Source: JAVBNJ01 sp031551625
GTDB lineage: Bacteria; Bacteroidota; Bacteroidia; Bacteroidales; UBA932
Assembly: GCA_031551625.1 (NCBI GenBank)
Contig: JAVBNJ010000108.1
Coordinates: 1-5,553 of the forward strand
DNA: 5,553 nucleotides
Reading direction: 5' to 3'
Positions 1 through 5,553 of this stretch are shown piece by piece; the first letter of the stretch is position 1; each line of letters opens with the position of its first letter. The position numbers were made by a program, and so were the translations under genes. Under the pieces are notes generated by a model that saw only the letters and a list, made by a program, of their open reading frames with translations, searched no databases and was not told where the DNA came from.

Positions 1-343
1 GCATATCGGGATTTTCGGCCAGTTTCAAATACTCGTCAAATTGTTTATAGGGGTTTAACCCACGCGTAATCACATCAACCAGTTGAATACTGTCAACCTT
101 TTCACCTTTATCAATCCCTTGCAGGTTCACGTGATACAGGCCGTCTTGCGCATTAAGTGCATCAACCATACCACCGGCCAATGGTTGCACCACCACTACA
201 CCGCTATTGAAGCCGGCTTTTTCGTTCATGTTAAACACAATCCAGTCTACAAACGCACGCAAAAAATTACCTTCGCCGAATTGGATAATCCGTTCGGGAT
301 ACTTCTTGGTCACAGGAGCAGTTGCTCTATTTAATAATTGCAT
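1..343 (-). CDS. uxaB: Tagaturonate reductase (altronate oxidoreductase), N-terminal part, cut by window edge
   Basis: Reading leftward from the ATG at 343 gives 114 uninterrupted residues up to the window edge, so the C-terminal three quarters are missing. The N-terminus starts MQLLNRATAP and continues into IIQFGEGNFLRAFVDWI (about residues 19-35). That is the Gly-rich nucleotide-binding strand of the mannitol dehydrogenase/polyol dehydrogenase family in the form typical of Bacteroides-type UxaB. VVVVQPLAGGMVDALNAQD and YHVNLQGIDKG (about residues 50-80) also fit that family. UxaB uses NADH to interconvert tagaturonate and altronate in the cytosol, a step of galacturonate breakdown. It lies 71 bp downstream of eda on the same strand, which fits a shared operon. 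The ATG is preceded only by an A-rich stretch with no clear Shine-Dalgarno, as is common in Bacteroidota. A mannonate or other polyol oxidoreductase is the main alternative; the neighbours favour UxaB. Confidence 0.85.
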   Translation of the reverse strand, partial: MQLLNRATAPVTKKYPERIIQFGEGNFLRAFVDWIVFNMNEKAGFNSGVVVVQPLAGGMVDALNAQDGLYHVNLQGIDKGEKVDSIQLVDVITRGLNPYKQFDEYLKLAENPDM

Positions 344-375
344 AACTTTAGTTTCTTTTATTTTGGTTACTTACA

Positions 376-417
376 TAAATTGAGAATGGAAAATTATTTT
401 CATTCTCCATTAATTTA
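376..417 (-). promoter_or_regulatory. Intercistronic hairpin between eda and uxaB
   Basis: Positions 382-407 form a near-perfect inverted repeat: GAGAATG pairs with CATTCTC, followed inward by one G-T wobble and three A-T pairs, giving 11 pairs around a 4-nt loop. An outer arm can add TAAATT (376-381) against AATTTA (412-417) across a 4-nt bulge. The outer arm overlaps the eda stop codon. In the transcript the structure sits just after eda and about 40 nt before the uxaB start, with no clear U tract after it. It is therefore more likely an mRNA-stabilising or processing element, or a leaky attenuator, than a full terminator. Its function is inferred. Confidence 0.5.
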
Positions 418-1083
418 CTTTCGGACTTTGCCAATAATTGCCAATGCGTCTTTACAGAGTTTCGTGATAGCGCTCCAGTCCTTGCTATCAATCGCTTCTT
501 TCGGGAACAGGTTGGACCCCATGCCCACGCACGACACACCTGCATCGAACCAGCCTTTAAGATTACTTTCTTCGGGCTTCACACCGCCGGTTACAATCAG
601 CATCGACCACGGCATCGGCGCTTTGAGGCCTTTCACAAATGCCGGTCCCATCACATCGCCGGGGAACACTTTGATAAGATCGCAACCTGCTTCCTGTGCA
701 AAGCCCACTTCGCTCACCGTGCCACAGCCGGGCGTGTAAGGAATATTACGGCGGTTAGCCAACTTTGCCACATCGGGGTTGAACAGCGGGCCCACAATAA
801 AGTTAGCACCCAATTGAACATAGAGCGAAGCCGTTGGTGCATCAACCACCGAGCCGATACCCAGAATCATATCGGGGCACTCTTTGGCCACCCATTTGTT
901 GAGTTCGCCGAACACTTCGTGTGCAAAATCGCCACGGTTCGTAAACTCAAAAGCCCTTACCCCACCTTCGTAACAAGCTCTCACCACTTGTTTTGCCACT
1001 TCCACATCGCTATGATAGAACACAGGCACCATGCCCGTTTCACACATTACGGAAAGCGTTTTTATCTTATTAAATTTTGCCAT
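415..1083 (-). CDS. eda: KDPG/KHG aldolase (2-dehydro-3-deoxy-phosphogluconate aldolase)
   Basis: A complete 222-residue class I aldolase that cleaves KDPG to pyruvate and glyceraldehyde-3-phosphate in the cytosol, the last step of hexuronate breakdown. Compared from memory with E. coli Eda, the catalytic Glu and Arg lie in FEFTNRG (E46 and R50), and the Schiff-base lysine is K138 in DLIKVFPG. The phosphate-binding loops are TGGV (165-168) and GMGS (187-190). The E. coli active-site Thr73 corresponds to Ser78 in GIGSVV, a conservative change I believe is usual in this phylum. The length is slightly above the usual ~210 residues. The ATG at 1083 is preceded by AGGA, a rare Shine-Dalgarno-like match, contained in a short tandem repeat. 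No promoter element is visible between it and kdgK, so it is probably transcribed from the kdgK promoter through the broken gene between them. The 4-hydroxy-2-oxoglutarate aldolase activity of the family cannot be excluded. Confidence 0.93.
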   Translation of the reverse strand: MAKFNKIKTLSVMCETGMVPVFYHSDVEVAKQVVRACYEGGVRAFEFTNRGDFAHEVFGELNKWVAKECPDMILGIGSVVDAPTASLYVQLGANFIVGPLFNPDVAKLANRRNIPYTPGCGTVSEVGFAQEAGCDLIKVFPGDVMGPAFVKGLKAPMPWSMLIVTGGVKPEESNLKGWFDAGVSCVGMGSNLFPKEAIDSKDWSAITKLCKDALAIIGKVRK

Positions 1084-1136
1084 TTTCCTATTTACTATTT
1101 TATTATTTACTATTAAAATACTATCTTCCTATTTAC
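1081..1136 (-). repeat. 15-bp repeats forming the eda leader and start codon
   Basis: On the minus strand the leader reads as GTAAATAGGAAGATA (1136-1122), a shorter unit GTATTTTAATA (1121-1111), GTAAATAATAAAATA (1110-1096) and GTAAATAGGAAAATG (1095-1081). The last unit supplies both the AGGA ribosome-binding match and the eda ATG. The first unit contains the terminal stop codon of the upstream broken gene (TAA at 1135-1133). The units were read directly; whether they affect translation or arose by slippage is unknown. Confidence 0.65.
1088..1101 (+). repeat. Left arm of 14-bp inverted repeat flanking the four-helix-bundle gene
   Basis: CTATTTACTATTTT here is the exact reverse complement of AAAATAGTAAATAG at 1500-1513. 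The two arms bracket the broken four-helix-bundle gene, so they may mark the ends of an inserted cassette. The sequence is low in complexity and also forms part of the eda leader repeats, which weakens that reading. Confidence 0.5.
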
Positions 1137-1498
1137 AATTTGTTATTCAATTTGGCTTTCATTGTATTGATTGAACTGACAATTATTTTCAATAATTCTT
1201 CATCTCTATCATTAGATCTTCCAACAATTCTTTCTTTACCAAATTAGCTGCTACCATTAAATTCTTGCCAATACAATGTTTCATCTAACTCTTCTTCTAC
1301 TATCTTCAATTTATTCAAAAAATCTCTAGCAGATTTACCTATACATGACGCTCTATAATTAGCACCCGGCGAGGTTCCTGAGCGAATAATTTGGCCTGCA
1401 ATCGCCTTTCCAGTAATGGTAGTAGGTAAACTTTCTGCCAGCTTAATTATTCGTAATGCAAATACCTGCAAACGCTTCTTTAGTTCTTCCGGGCTCAT
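1133..1498 (-). pseudogene. Four-helix-bundle protein (S23/IVP family), broken by two frameshifts
   Basis: From the ATG at 1498 an 84-residue open frame shows the four-helix-bundle (23S rRNA intervening-sequence protein) pattern. It has FALRIIKLAESLP in helix 1, then GKAIAGQIIRSGTSPGANYRA (about 30-50), and a helix ending IVEEELDETLYW (66-77). Family members are usually about 120 residues, but this frame stops at TAA (1246-1244) right after LYWQEF. Moving one base at 1259-1261 opens the expected continuation LMVAANLVKKELLEDLMIE (1260-1204). A second one-base shift near 1203-1206 returns to the first frame, giving DEELLKIIVSSINTMKAK and a stop at 1135-1133. An extra T and a missing G would explain both. 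Repaired, the product is about 121 residues. Molecular function is not established for stand-alone members. It is more AT-rich than kdgK and eda. Sequencing error is an alternative to true decay. Confidence 0.75.
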
Positions 1499-1499
1499 A

Positions 1500-1513
1500 A
1501 AAATAGTAAATAG
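1500..1513 (-). repeat. Right arm of 14-bp inverted repeat flanking the four-helix-bundle gene
   Basis: AAAATAGTAAATAG on the plus strand matches the left arm at 1088-1101 in inverted orientation with no mismatch. If one base is allowed as a gap, the match extends by three further bases toward the gene. This arm fills most of the 20-bp gap between the kdgK stop and the start of the four-helix-bundle gene, which has no Shine-Dalgarno. Confidence 0.5.
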
Positions 1514-1518
1514 TCAAT

Positions 1519-2562
1519 CTACCGGCTTACCCGTCCGCTGCCATCGCCTTTCATCAAATTCTCTACTTCAGCTACAGTTACTTGATTAAAATCTCCGCAT
1601 ATTGTATGTTTGAGGCATGATGCAGCTACCGCAAAATTCAATGCTTTTTGATCGTCGGCGGGGTACGAAATCAAACCGTAAATCAAACCGCCCATAAACG
1701 AGTCGCCGCCACCCACGCGGTCTACAATGTGCGTGATATCGTACGATGGCGATTGGAACAATTTCTTACCGTCGAACAGCACGCCTGCCCATGTGTTGTG
1801 ATTGGCGTTGATAGAGCCGCGCAGCGTAACAATTACTTTCTTGGCGCGCGGGAATTTCGCCATCATTTGCTTACACACCGATTCGAATGCACCCGATTCT
1901 ACATGGCCTCCCGTAGCATGTGCATCAAAACCTTCGGGTTTAATACCGAACACCATTTCGGCGTCTTCTTCGTTACCAAGGATTACATCGCAACCTTCGA
2001 CCAGTGCGGGCATCACTTCCGATGCTTTCTTGCCGTATTTCCACAAATTCTTGCGGTAATTTAAATCCGTTGATACGGTTACGCCCATTTTGTTGGCTAC
2101 CTTAATAGCTTCCAAACAAGCATCGGCAGCACCTTGCGAAAGGGCGGGTGTAATTCCAGTCCAATGAAACCATTGTGCATCCTTCAGCACTTCCTCCCAA
2201 TTTACCATGCCGGGTTTAATATCGGCAATAGCCGAATGGGCACGGTCGTACACCACTTTGCTGGCACGCGCTACAGCACCCGTTTCAAGGAAATAAATAC
2301 CGAGGCGTTCGCCACCATATACAATGTGATTAATGCCCACGCCGTATTTGCGCAAATCCATCACGCAGGCTTGGGCAATATCGTTTTGCGGCAAGCGGGT
2401 TACAAATTCCGTCGACAGGCCATAGTTGGCCAACGACACAGCCACATTGGCTTCGCCGCCGCCGAACGTTGCAGTCAATTCTTTTGCCTGATTGAAACGC
2501 AAATAGCCGGAAGTAGCCAAGCGCAGCATAATTTCACCGAAAGTAACAATCTTCTTGCTCAT
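1519..2562 (-). CDS. kdgK: 2-keto-3-deoxygluconate kinase (PfkB/ribokinase family)
   Basis: A complete 347-residue sugar kinase that phosphorylates KDG with ATP to make KDPG, the substrate of the neighbouring Eda. The N-terminus MSKKIVTFGEIMLRL leads into the substrate-binding FGGGEANVAVSLANYG (33-48). DLNYRKNLW (166-174) and VILGNEEDAEMVFG (193-206) are further PfkB-family landmarks. The C-terminal signature is DRVGGGDSFMGGLIYGL (281-297), where GGGD (284-287) forms the anion hole and D287 is the predicted catalytic base. The textbook form is DTxGAGD; I recall the DRVGGGD form as usual for Bacteroidota KdgK proteins. Length is slightly above the ~310 of E. coli KdgK. It is the first gene of the minus-strand operon, has its own promoter element, and is divergent from the AraC-type regulator. 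Another PfkB-type sugar kinase is possible, but adjacency to eda and uxaB makes KdgK much the best call. Confidence 0.9.
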   Translation of the reverse strand: MSKKIVTFGEIMLRLATSGYLRFNQAKELTATFGGGEANVAVSLANYGLSTEFVTRLPQNDIAQACVMDLRKYGVGINHIVYGGERLGIYFLETGAVARASKVVYDRAHSAIADIKPGMVNWEEVLKDAQWFHWTGITPALSQGAADACLEAIKVANKMGVTVSTDLNYRKNLWKYGKKASEVMPALVEGCDVILGNEEDAEMVFGIKPEGFDAHATGGHVESGAFESVCKQMMAKFPRAKKVIVTLRGSINANHNTWAGVLFDGKKLFQSPSYDITHIVDRVGGGDSFMGGLIYGLISYPADDQKALNFAVAASCLKHTICGDFNQVTVAEVENLMKGDGSGRVSR

Positions 2563-2602
2563 ATATTTTTAAAATTTAGTTGATTACTGCAATACTTGGT
2601 AA

Positions 2603-2610
2603 CAAAGGTA
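2603..2610 (-). promoter_or_regulatory. kdgK promoter, Bacteroidota -7 element
   Basis: The minus strand reads TACCTTTG, matching the TAnnTTTG consensus used by the Bacteroidota primary sigma factor. Initiation a few bases downstream would give a leader of about 30-35 nt before the kdgK ATG. I see no good TTG at the expected -33 distance; the nearest is only 12 nt upstream. A weak core promoter that needs an activator is plausible. Confidence 0.6.
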
Positions 2611-2660
2611 CTCGCTATCTTTCAATCTATGGCTTCTTTTCTTGCCCAATAAATACACTA

Positions 2661-2692
2661 TATTGATATTTTAAAAAATAGTTGTATCTTTG
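2661..2692 (+). promoter_or_regulatory. Promoter of the AraC-type regulator gene
   Basis: TATCTTTG at 2685-2692 matches the Bacteroidota -7 consensus, and TATTG at 2661-2665 provides a -33 TTG with a 19-nt spacer, the usual distance. Transcription should start around 2697-2700. That is at or just after the ATG at 2695 and so argues for translation starting at the ATG at 2728. Confidence 0.7.
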
Positions 2693-2727
2693 CAATGAAT
2701 TATACAATCTTTCAAAACCTATTTATT

Positions 2728-3606
2728 ATGAAACCGGCACTCCGTAGTATCACGACTAACCCCCAATCATCCTTCAGTGTACGGAAGGATGTAGGTCCGA
2801 ATGTTTATAGCCAATGGCATCATCATCCGGAGTATGAATTATTGATAATTCGTGGTGGACATGGATTCCAAACCATAGGCGATAAAACCGAAGGCTTAGA
2901 TGGAAGCAGCCGTATGACGCTAATTGGCCCTTACCTGCCGCACACCATGCTATACGACAGTAAACCGGAAGAAAAGGAAGTGGAGGCCATTGTGGTGCAT
3001 TTCAAAGAAGAACTGTTTAGCCGCGATTTCCTGAAGTTGCCGGAAATGATGCCTATGCGCGACCTTTTCAGCGCCATGGCACATGGACTATCCATAACGG
3101 ACAAAACGCGGGAAATTCTGGAACCATTAATGTTCAAATTACATGAATCCGACTATTACGACCGCTTTTTTATTTTGCTGAAAATTCTATATATCATTGG
3201 ACAAAACAAAAATGATTATAAAACCATTGCCAGTCCTGGCTTTGTAGAAAATTATTCAGCCGAAAATAACAAACGCATAGACAAAGTGTACCAATATACA
3301 TTCGATAACTTCAAGAACGATGTGAAACTGATGGAAGTATCACGGCTTGTAGGACTGTCAAAAGAGGCATTCTGCCGTTATTTCAAACAGCAAACAGGTA
3401 AAACGTATGTTGAATTTTTGACGGAAGTGCGCATTGGCAATGCCTGCAAAATGTTGATGCAAAATGAGCTCGACGTACTCGAAGTAAGTTACGCATGCGG
3501 ATACAATTATGCATCGAATTTCTACCGTCAATTTAAAACAATCAAAGGCATCACGCCGCTGCAATACCGCAAATCGTACCTCAATATGCCCAAACGTGGA
3601 AAATAA
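2728..3606 (+). CDS. AraC-family transcriptional regulator with N-terminal cupin domain
   Basis: A 292-residue predicted DNA-binding regulator starting MKPALRSITT. The N-terminal half is a cupin-like sensor domain: WHHHPEYEL (30-38) and LPH (70-72) are its typical strands and His residues. The C-terminal AraC/XylS DNA-binding domain (about 182-285) contains two helix-turn-helix units. The first spans about 202-225 (MEVSRLVGLSKEAFCRYFKQ and following), the second about 248-281 (LDVLEVSYACGYNYASNFYR through GITPLQYR), the classic family signature. The frame is open from an ATG at 2695, but that ATG lies at or before the probable transcription start, and the family N-terminus fits the ATG at 2728. 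It is divergent from kdgK across a 165-bp region and probably controls the hexuronate operon, possibly sensing an intermediate; this is inference from position. There is no transmembrane segment, so it is a cytosolic one-component regulator. Confidence 0.9.
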   Translation: MKPALRSITTNPQSSFSVRKDVGPNVYSQWHHHPEYELLIIRGGHGFQTIGDKTEGLDGSSRMTLIGPYLPHTMLYDSKPEEKEVEAIVVHFKEELFSRDFLKLPEMMPMRDLFSAMAHGLSITDKTREILEPLMFKLHESDYYDRFFILLKILYIIGQNKNDYKTIASPGFVENYSAENNKRIDKVYQYTFDNFKNDVKLMEVSRLVGLSKEAFCRYFKQQTGKTYVEFLTEVRIGNACKMLMQNELDVLEVSYACGYNYASNFYRQFKTIKGITPLQYRKSYLNMPKRGK

Positions 3607-3784
3607 AAAACAAAAAAATACCGAAGAGGTAACAGTAATTTCAAATAAATAGTTCAGTTATTCATTATAAACGGCTTATTTTGAATCATTTAATTTTGTA
3701 ATTTTCGAGTGGTGTCTGTATAACTACAAGTTTAGTTAATCATCTGCCAGGGCAAAACAACTCGGCGTCCTTGTTTATTTTTAC
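3607..3784. other. AT-rich gap after the regulator gene, no gene seen
   Basis: This stretch, part of the 243-bp spacer before ettA, holds no convincing reading frame on either strand. It starts with an A-rich run just after the regulator stop codon and contains the weak hairpin at 3660-3686. A more GC-rich patch at about 3745-3770 has no structure I can pair convincingly. Confidence 0.6.
3660..3686 (+). terminator. Weak candidate terminator hairpin after the regulator gene
   Basis: ATTCA (3660-3664) pairs with TGAAT (3682-3686) and ATAA (3667-3670) with TTAT (3676-3679). They are separated by a 2x2 T-T internal loop and closed by the loop ACGGC. The sequence after it is T-rich (CATTTAATTTTG). 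Position and T-richness suit a terminator for the regulator gene, but the stem is almost entirely A-T pairs and would be unstable. Confidence 0.3.
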
Positions 3785-3792
3785 TATCTTTG
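3785..3792 (+). promoter_or_regulatory. ettA promoter, Bacteroidota -7 element
   Basis: TATCTTTG, identical to the -7 element of the regulator gene, lies 57 bp before the ettA ATG and predicts a leader of roughly 50 nt. There is no TTG at the usual 19-nt spacing; one sits 11 nt upstream (3771-3773), so the -33 contact is weak or absent. ettA therefore appears to be transcribed separately from the regulator gene. Confidence 0.65.
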
Positions 3793-3803
3793 CACTTCTA
3801 ATT

Positions 3804-3852
3804 ATTGAAACCTTGGAATCATTGAATCTTTAAATCATTGAATTTATATATG
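3804..3852 (+). repeat. 16-17-bp tandem repeat in the ettA leader, ending on the start codon
   Basis: Three imperfect adjacent units: ATTGAAACCTTGGAATC (3804-3820), ATTGAATCTTTAAATC (3821-3836) and ATTGAATTTATATATG (3837-3852). The last one ends in the ettA ATG. The array occupies nearly the whole predicted leader. The second and third units differ at few positions, so slippage duplication is likely. No Shine-Dalgarno is present. Confidence 0.6.
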
Positions 3853-5526
3853 GCCGACGAAAAAATTATTTTCTCGATGAACGGGGTAGGAAAAATCCTC
3901 CCGAATAATAACAAAGCTATTCTGAAAGACATTTACCTGTCGTTTTTCTATGGAGCTAAAATAGGTATCATCGGGCTTAACGGGTCCGGTAAATCGACGT
4001 TGATGAAAATCATTGCCGGTATCGAAAAATCGTACCAGGGCGATGTCGTTTGGGCGCCGGGCTACACCGTGGGGTACCTTGAACAGGAACCACAGCTCGA
4101 CGAAACCAAAACCGTAAAGGAAATTGTACAGGAAGGCACGCAGGAAGTAGTCGATTTACTCAAAGAATACGAAGCGGTAAATGCCAAGTTCATGGAACCG
4201 ATGGGCGACGACGAGATGAACAAGCTCATTGAACGGCAAGGCGAGTTGACCGAGAAAATAGAACATGTGAACGGATGGGAACTCGATGCCAAGCTCGAAC
4301 GCGCCATGGATGCCCTGCAATGCCCCGACGGCGATGCATTGGTAAAACACCTGAGCGGGGGCGAACGGCGCCGTGTAGCGCTCTGCCGCCTGTTGCTCAA
4401 GGAGCCTGATGTACTACTCCTCGACGAGCCGACAAACCACCTCGACGCCGAAAGTATCCAATGGCTCGAAGCGCACTTGCAACAGTATAAGGGAACGGTT
4501 ATTGCCGTGACGCACGATCGTTACTTCCTCGACAATGTGGCCGGCTGGATTCTCGAACTCGACCGCGGCGAAGGTATTCCGTGGAAAGGCAATTATAGTT
4601 CGTGGCTCGACCAGAAAACGAAACGTTTGGCACAGGAAGAAAAGCAGGAGAGCAAACGCCGCAAGACCTTGGAACGCGAGTTGGAATGGGTGCGCATGTC
4701 GCCCAAGGCCCGCCAAGCCAAATCGAAAGCGCGTTTGGGTGCCTACGAAAAAATGTTGAACGAAGACGGCAAGCAGAAAGAAGAAAAACTCGAAATATTT
4801 ATCCCCAACGGCCCGCGTTTAGGCGAGCGTGTGATTGAAGCCGTGGGTGTGAAGAAAGCCTACGACGGGCGTGTGCTGTACGAGAATCTGAATTTCAAAC
4901 TGCCGCCTGCCGGAATCGTAGGGGTGATTGGCCCGAACGGCGCGGGAAAAACGACGCTTTTCCGCCTCATCATGGGCTACGAACAACCCGATGCCGGCAC
5001 ATTCACCGTGGGCGAAACCGTAAAAATCGCATATGTAGACCAGCAGCACAAACATATCGACCCCGATAAAACCGTATTCGAAACAATTGCCGAAAACAGC
5101 GAACTCATTCGTATCGGTAACCGCGATATCAATGCGCGCGCCTATGTATCGCGTTTCAACTTTTCGGGCGCCGACCAGGAAAAGAAATGCGGTATATTGA
5201 GCGGCGGCGAACGTAATCGCCTGCACCTGGCATTGGCATTGAAAGAGGAAGGCAACGTACTGCTCCTCGACGAACCGACGAATGACGTGGATGTAAACAC
5301 CATCCGCGCATTGGAAGAAGGGTTGGAGAATTTTGCCGGTTGCGCCGTCATCATCTCGCACGACCGCTGGTTCCTCGACCGCGTGGCTACACATATCCTC
5401 GCATTCGAGGGCGATTCGCAAGTCTATTTCTTCGAGGGCGACTATACGGAATACGAGGAAAACAAGAAGAAACGCTTGGGTAATGTAGAACCGAAACGAT
5501 TTAAGTATAAAAAGCTGGTAGAGTAA
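3850..5526 (+). CDS. ettA: Energy-dependent translational throttle protein EttA (ABC-F ATPase)
   Basis: A complete 558-residue soluble ABC-F protein with two ATPase domains and no membrane segment. EttA binds the ribosomal E site and gates entry into elongation according to ATP/ADP level. Domain 1 has Walker A GLNGSGKST (42-50), signature LSGGERRR (168-175), Walker B VLLLDEPTNHLD (188-199, catalytic E193) and switch H222. The arm insertion lies at about 95-145. The linker (about 240-320) includes the basic segment LEWVRMSPKARQAKSKARL, which fits the P-site-tRNA-interaction motif. Domain 2 has GPNGAGKTT (361-369), LSGGERNR (450-457), VLLLDEPTNDVD (470-481, E475) and H504. The length matches E. 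coli EttA (555). The ATG at 3850 is preferred over an in-frame TTG at 3838, since MADEKIIFSM is the family N-terminus. Two full catalytic sites indicate an active ATPase. The arm, linker and MADEKIIF start favour EttA over the Uup or antibiotic-resistance subfamilies. Codon use is GC-richer than in the regulator gene. Confidence 0.94.
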   Translation: MADEKIIFSMNGVGKILPNNNKAILKDIYLSFFYGAKIGIIGLNGSGKSTLMKIIAGIEKSYQGDVVWAPGYTVGYLEQEPQLDETKTVKEIVQEGTQEVVDLLKEYEAVNAKFMEPMGDDEMNKLIERQGELTEKIEHVNGWELDAKLERAMDALQCPDGDALVKHLSGGERRRVALCRLLLKEPDVLLLDEPTNHLDAESIQWLEAHLQQYKGTVIAVTHDRYFLDNVAGWILELDRGEGIPWKGNYSSWLDQKTKRLAQEEKQESKRRKTLERELEWVRMSPKARQAKSKARLGAYEKMLNEDGKQKEEKLEIFIPNGPRLGERVIEAVGVKKAYDGRVLYENLNFKLPPAGIVGVIGPNGAGKTTLFRLIMGYEQPDAGTFTVGETVKIAYVDQQHKHIDPDKTVFETIAENSELIRIGNRDINARAYVSRFNFSGADQEKKCGILSGGERNRLHLALALKEEGNVLLLDEPTNDVDVNTIRALEEGLENFAGCAVIISHDRWFLDRVATHILAFEGDSQVYFFEGDYTEYEENKKKRLGNVEPKRFKYKKLVE

Positions 5527-5553
5527 ACCCCTTATCCCATACTCGTTACAAGA

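Larger units (their letters stand above)
2577..2696. promoter_or_regulatory. Possible paired operator half-sites in the divergent promoter region
   Basis: The pattern TAGTTG followed by TGCAAT occurs twice in the same orientation: at 2577-2593 with a 5-nt spacer and at 2679-2696 with a 6-nt spacer. The first copy covers the probable kdgK leader; the second overlaps the -7 element of the regulator gene. AraC-type proteins bind such direct repeats, so these could be sites for the adjacent regulator, giving control of the operon and of itself. The second copy partly coincides with promoter sequence, so chance resemblance is quite possible. Confidence 0.25.

Noticed and set aside
83..334. Plus-strand 83-codon open frame at the left edge
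   Set aside because: It is antisense to the start of uxaB, whose minus-strand translation is clearly family-like.
338..1116. Plus-strand open frames opposite eda (338-739 and 814-1116)
   Set aside because: They lie antisense to a gene with clear catalytic motifs, and their products show no recognisable domain.
1081..1136. A CRISPR array in the repeated AT-rich stretch
   Set aside because: The units are 11-15 bp, adjacent and without unique spacers, so it is a simple tandem repeat.
1133..1498. A diversity-generating retroelement accessory (Avd) gene, which has a related four-helix fold
   Set aside because: No reverse transcriptase, template repeat or variable repeat is in the window, and the sequence fits the stand-alone S23/IVP-type subfamily better.
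1648..2583. Plus-strand open frames opposite kdgK
   Set aside because: These are shadows of the kinase gene; the products have no coherent domain and no promoter or start context.
3741..3770. Riboswitch or small RNA in the GC-richer patch before ettA
   Set aside because: Only a 4-bp self-complementary stretch with a loop too short to form was found, and no known riboswitch core was recognised.
3838..3849. TTG start for ettA four codons upstream
   Set aside because: The added residues are leader-repeat sequence; the ATG at 3850 begins the conserved EttA N-terminus.
4819..5421. 200-codon open frame on the minus strand inside ettA
   Set aside because: It is opposite a strongly conserved gene, its Cys- and Phe-rich product resembles nothing I know, and open antisense frames are expected from GC-biased codon use.

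Overview
The window looks like a piece of a Bacteroidota (Bacteroidetes) chromosome, probably from a Bacteroidales-like or related plant-polysaccharide degrader. The evidence is three copies of the phylum-specific -7 promoter element TAnnTTTG, start regions that are A-rich with few Shine-Dalgarno sequences, and proteins that read like Bacteroides-type family members. I could not run a search, so the lineage is by recognition only.

Left half (1-2562, minus strand): a hexuronate (galacturonate/pectin) catabolic operon read right to left. It holds kdgK (2-keto-3-deoxygluconate kinase), a broken four-helix-bundle (S23/IVP-type) gene, eda (KDPG aldolase) and the N-terminal part of uxaB (tagaturonate reductase), which runs off the left edge. 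UxaB reduces tagaturonate to altronate. A dehydratase not seen here (UxaA) would make KDG, KdgK phosphorylates it to KDPG, and Eda splits KDPG to pyruvate and glyceraldehyde-3-phosphate.

Middle (2563-3606): a divergent promoter region and, on the plus strand, an AraC-family regulator with an N-terminal cupin sensor domain. It is the obvious candidate regulator of the kdgK-eda-uxaB operon, but only by position.

Right half (3607-5553): an AT-rich 243-bp gap with a weak hairpin and a promoter, then a complete ettA, the ABC-F translation factor. It is a housekeeping gene apparently unrelated to the sugar operon.

The least ordinary part is 1081-1513. The four-helix-bundle gene sits between kdgK and eda. 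It is bounded by 14-bp perfect inverted repeats, is AT-rich, and carries two compensating frameshifts that leave an in-frame stop. The eda leader next to it is built from 15-bp repeats whose last unit contains the eda start codon. The ettA leader independently shows a 16-17-bp repeat that also ends on the start codon. I see no CRISPR array, tRNA, rRNA, transposase or defence system.
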